Origin: UBA4744 sp963723165
GTDB taxonomy: Bacteria; Actinomycetota; Acidimicrobiia; Spongiisociales; UBA4744
DNA: 64,000 bases
Direction of reading: 5' to 3'
Assembly: GCA_963723165.1 (NCBI GenBank)
Contig: CAVRPP010000003.1
Coordinates: 186,001 to 250,000 of the forward strand
The translations under genes were made by a program, and so were the position numbers. Below are positions 61,617-64,000 of the stretch, one piece after another. Position 1 is the first letter of the stretch. Each line of letters opens with the position of its first letter. Under the pieces are notes generated by a model. The model searched no databases. It worked only from the letters and a program-made list of their open reading frames with translations, and was not told the DNA's origin.

Positions 61617-62289
61617 GTCGTTGGGATGGGCGGCCAGGGAGCCTGGGGTCATTCTTGCATCGAGGGAAGGTCAGCTTGTAGCTGGGTTGGGAGATCGCCG
61701 GTTGGCGAGCTCGAGGTCTCCTTTGCACCGACGGAACGTCAACTTGCAGTTGGGTTGGGGGATCGCCGATTGGCGAGCTCGAGGTCTCATTGCATCGAGG
61801 GAGCGTCAGCTTGTAGCTGGGTTGGGAGATCGCCGGTTCGCGAGCTTGCAGTCTCATTGCATCGACGGAACGTCAACTTGTCGATGGGTTGGGGGATCGC
61901 CGATTGGCGAGCTTGCAGTCTCATTGCACCGACGGAACGTCAACTTGTCGATGGGTTGGGGGATCGCCCGCCAGGGAGCCTGGGGTTTGTCTTGCACCGA
62001 GGGAACGTCAGCTTGTAGCTGAGGTGGGGGTTCGCCGGTTGGCGAGCTTGCAGTCTCATTGCACCAAGGGAACGTCAACTTGTCGATGGGTAGGGGGTTC
62101 GCCGGGAGCCCCGTCTCGGCTTCTTTGCATCGACAAGCAGGCCGGCGATGCGTCGGGTTGGGTGTTTGCCGGGAGGCCGCCTCGGGTTCTTTGCATCGAG
62201 CGAAAGATTGGTTTGCGATCGGGTTGGGTGATCTTCCGGTTCCTTTTTGCATCGAGGGGCAATCTTTGGCGAGGCATCCCTTCGGGGAG
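61617..62289. repeat. Tandem array of about ten 67-bp non-coding units
   Basis: The anchor TTGCA(T/C)CGA recurs at 61655, 61723, 61790, 61857, 61924, 61992, 62059, 62125, 62191 and 62247, so the period is 66-68 bp except the last. Units 1-7 are close copies, and 8-10 decay. Two subtypes are mixed: A (CGAGGGA..CAGCTTGTAGCTG) in units 1, 3 and 6, and B (CGACGGA..CAACTTGTCGATG or CAACTTGCAGTTG) in 2, 4, 5 and 7. Most units carry a TCGCC-4nt-GGCGA hairpin. The period is not a multiple of three, so the array is not a protein repeat. Nothing else is seen in this stretch. Confidence 0.85.
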
Positions 62290-62352
62290 CCTCTCCCGCC
62301 GGCGGGAGAGGCGCGGCGCCTCCTTCAGGCGGCGATGCGGAGAGGGTGACAC
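62290..62352. repeat. Palindromic intergenic element, copy 2
   Basis: Opens with a perfect 22-bp palindrome (11+11, 62290-62311) and ends GCGGAGAGGGTGACAC, like copy 1 at 33989. It sits directly after the tandem array. Confidence 0.6.
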
Positions 62353-62417
62353 CAGCCGGAACGGAGATGCCAGATAGTAGACGGTGTTGTTTGTCGTTTT
62401 TTGTCACACCTAGACGA

Positions 62418-62423
62418 TATGTT
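62418..62423 (+). promoter_or_regulatory. TATGTT -10 element, leaderless start at 62430
   Basis: TATGTT, six bases, then ATG 62430 of the HNH gene. Confidence 0.55.
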
Positions 62424-62429
62424 TGAGTC

Positions 62430-63548
62430 ATGGAAACGATGGACCTCACCGCCGCCACAACCGACCACATCGAACAAATACTCGTCGGTCTCGAAACCGA
62501 AATCGGAACCCGCCGACACCTCCAAATGAGCCTGATCACCGAACTGGACCGACGACAAGTCCCGATGATCGACGGGTCCCGCACCCTGGCCGAATGGACG
62601 GCCGCCCGTATGGACCTCACCCCCGAAACGGCCCGCACCCTCACCCAAACCGCCCACCGGTTAGCAGACCAACCCGACCTCGCTACCGAACTGCAGGAAG
62701 GCGCAGTGTCGTTCGACCGGGCAACAGAAGAATCCCGGCTGATCGCCTCCGGTGCCAGTCCCGAAGTGGCAGCGCGGTCCCGGGGATGGGACCTGACAGC
62801 ACTCCGACGGGTCACCGCCCGGCATCGACGACTCACCAAAAACGACGAGTTGCAGGTGTACCGGGACCGGTACCTATCGATCCAACCCACCCTCGACCAA
62901 ACCTCCTACAAACTGTGGGGACAACTCCCCGGGACAGACGGACGCCTCATCGAACAAGCGTTAACCACAAGAGCCGACCAGTTCCCACCTCTCCCCAACG
63001 GAACCCACAACCCCAGAACCCAACGACAAGCAGATGCCCTCGTCTCCATCGCCCACGATTCACTCAACGGCACCCAACCCGACGCGAACACCTCCGCACC
63101 GGTCGTTTCGATCTTCATAGACGCCAACCTCGCAGCCGCGACCAACGGGGAAACCGGAGCACAAATAGCCGGCGGACCTCGCATCGGACCACTGACCCTC
63201 GAACAGATCCTCTGCCACGGGCAGGTCGAAATCCTCACGACCGCACCCGATGGCACCCCCCTCACTATCGGACCCACCGCCCGGACCATCCTCCCCAAAC
63301 TCCGCCGGTTCATCCTCCACCGCGACGGCGGTGCCTGCACCGCCGACGGATGCCAATCCCGCTACCGGCTCCAACCCCACCACATCCAACCCAGATCACA
63401 AGGCGGATCCCACCACCCCGACAACCTCACCACACTCTGTTGGTTCCACCACCACGTCGTCATCCACCGCAACGGCTACCGAATCGACCCCACCTCACCA
63501 CCCCAACGACGCCGATTCCTCAAACCCGAAGGACGCGACCCGCCCTAA
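62430..63548 (+). CDS. DUF222 / HNH endonuclease (13E12-repeat type)
   Basis: A 372-residue protein: an N-terminal DUF222 helical domain (residues ~1-260, with TLAEWTAARMDLTPETARTL and GRLIEQALTTRADQFPP) and a C-terminal HNH nuclease (~300-350) with CTADGCQSRYRLQPHHIQP, a Gly-Gly-Ser-His-His turn and LTTLCWFHHHVVIH. The family is multi-copy in actinobacteria and related to mycobacterial REP13E12 elements. The coding strand is C/A-rich and G-poor (GAA and CAA preferred), unlike its neighbours, which suggests a different history. Confidence 0.92.
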   Translation: METMDLTAATTDHIEQILVGLETEIGTRRHLQMSLITELDRRQVPMIDGSRTLAEWTAARMDLTPETARTLTQTAHRLADQPDLATELQEGAVSFDRATEESRLIASGASPEVAARSRGWDLTALRRVTARHRRLTKNDELQVYRDRYLSIQPTLDQTSYKLWGQLPGTDGRLIEQALTTRADQFPPLPNGTHNPRTQRQADALVSIAHDSLNGTQPDANTSAPVVSIFIDANLAAATNGETGAQIAGGPRIGPLTLEQILCHGQVEILTTAPDGTPLTIGPTARTILPKLRRFILHRDGGACTADGCQSRYRLQPHHIQPRSQGGSHHPDNLTTLCWFHHHVVIHRNGYRIDPTSPPQRRRFLKPEGRDPP

Positions 63549-63799
63549 CCAGACGCTCCCCAATCAGCGGCACGCCCAACACGAGAAGCGACAAACCACC
63601 ACAACGATCAAACGACACCCCACCTCCCCGACCGGCGATCCTGTTCCGGGCGAGCCTTTCAGGCGCGCCGTGACCGCGTCCACCGCCGAACGGGCCCGTT
63701 CGCCAAGGCCTTGGCCGGCAGCCGATTCGCTGGTCAACCTGCGTAGCGCCGCACAAAGATCGGGACCAGGCCGTCCGCCTGCCGACCGGGATCCGGCTC

Positions 63800-64000
63800 C
63801 TACCCCAGCCGCACCTCGACCAAGAGGCCATTGTGGTCGGATCCGGGCAGGTCGACTACCCGGCTGTTGAGCGGCTCGAGCTTTTCGACAAAAACATGGT
63901 CGATGCGCAGCATCCTCGGTGTCCCGGGGGTCGGGCCCCAGGTTCGGGCTGGTCTCGATCCTTCCTGTCTTGCCAGCATCATCGCTGCATCGTCGAGGCG
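63800..64000 (-). CDS. Endonuclease/exonuclease/phosphatase-family protein, C-terminal end
   Basis: The frame enters from beyond the window and ends at 63800. The last ~66 residues contain MLRIDHVFV and LPGSDHNGLLVEVRLG, the IDxxF strand and the SDH(N/R)-PLxxxL ending of EEP-fold enzymes (DNase I/exonuclease III-like hydrolases). The final His is the conserved catalytic one. The N-terminal active-site residues are outside the window. Confidence 0.75.
   Translation of the reverse strand, partial: RLDDAAMMLARQEGSRPARTWGPTPGTPRMLRIDHVFVEKLEPLNSRVVDLPGSDHNGLLVEVRLG

Noticed and set aside
61617..62289. Possible CRISPR array
   Set aside because: The whole 67-bp unit is conserved, there are no unique spacers between short repeats, and no cas genes are near.
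61189..62377. Several overlapping ORFs across the repeat array on both strands
   Set aside because: They arise because the repeat lacks stops in some frames. The 67-bp period rotates the frame each unit, so the peptides are not consistent repeats, and there are no family matches or initiation sites.
63250..63870. 206-residue plus-strand ORF overlapping the HNH gene end
   Set aside because: Mostly out-of-frame reading of the HNH gene's C-rich strand.

Overview
The window is one stretch of a high-GC bacterial chromosome from an actinomycetote. The lineage clues are coenzyme F420 chemistry (CofC and a luciferase-like F420-type oxidoreductase), a UMF1-type transporter, GatCAB amidotransferase beside a glutamyl-tRNA synthetase, tungstate uptake, a fused OleBC protein of the actinobacterial kind and a DUF222/HNH (13E12-type) endonuclease. 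An acidimicrobial lineage would fit, but the sequence alone does not prove it. No rRNA, prophage or CRISPR array was seen.

Layout. 1-6 kb: end of inorganic pyrophosphatase running into an eIF2B-like protein, then serC facing an aminotransferase, a zinc-type dehydrogenase, a small membrane protein and a class III cyclase. 6-12 kb: a frameshifted transporter, a degenerate ADP-ribosylglycohydrolase, a lipid kinase fused to an acyl-CoA synthetase, and a second eIF2B-like protein. 12-18 kb: an MscS channel, two adjacent dynamin-like GTPases with membrane hairpins, and a divergent coiled-coil protein with a PD-(D/E)XK motif. 18-24 kb: a two-component system, a Thr-rich anchored protein behind a three-copy 11-bp-spaced operator, a RecB-like nuclease and a VanW protein. 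24-34 kb: pyruvate kinase, LigD-type polymerase and a small ATP ligase (tail to tail), F420-linked genes, LmbE/PIG-L deacetylase, glycerate kinase, a UgpC-type ABC ATPase and an SDR.

34-40 kb: an oleABCD cluster (head-to-head hydrocarbon or beta-lactone biosynthesis) whose oleA and oleBC reading frames carry an extreme density of frameshifts. Next come a terpene-cyclase-fold gene and tandem tRNA-Gln/tRNA-Glu genes, with a degenerate copy of the tRNA-Glu 3' end 1.3 kb away. 40-51 kb: peptide-type permeases, PPK2, a DoxX protein, tRNA-Glu(TTC), and an operon running S9 peptidase, ilvE, hypothetical, thioesterase, FAH-family, gltX. 51-58 kb: pgpA, serA, a universal stress protein with an agmatinase-family enzyme, and a tungstate ABC operon headed by a 46-residue membrane protein. 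58-64 kb: gatCAB with a HAD hydrolase, a small membrane protein, an array of about ten 67-bp non-coding tandem repeats, the DUF222/HNH gene, and the end of an EEP-family hydrolase.

Two things recur. Many genes start 6-9 nt after a TANNNT hexamer with no Shine-Dalgarno sequence, which points to widespread leaderless transcripts. Single-base frameshifts also interrupt otherwise well-conserved genes. Most look like residual assembly errors, so the frameshifted entries below describe inferred intact genes and give the break positions.
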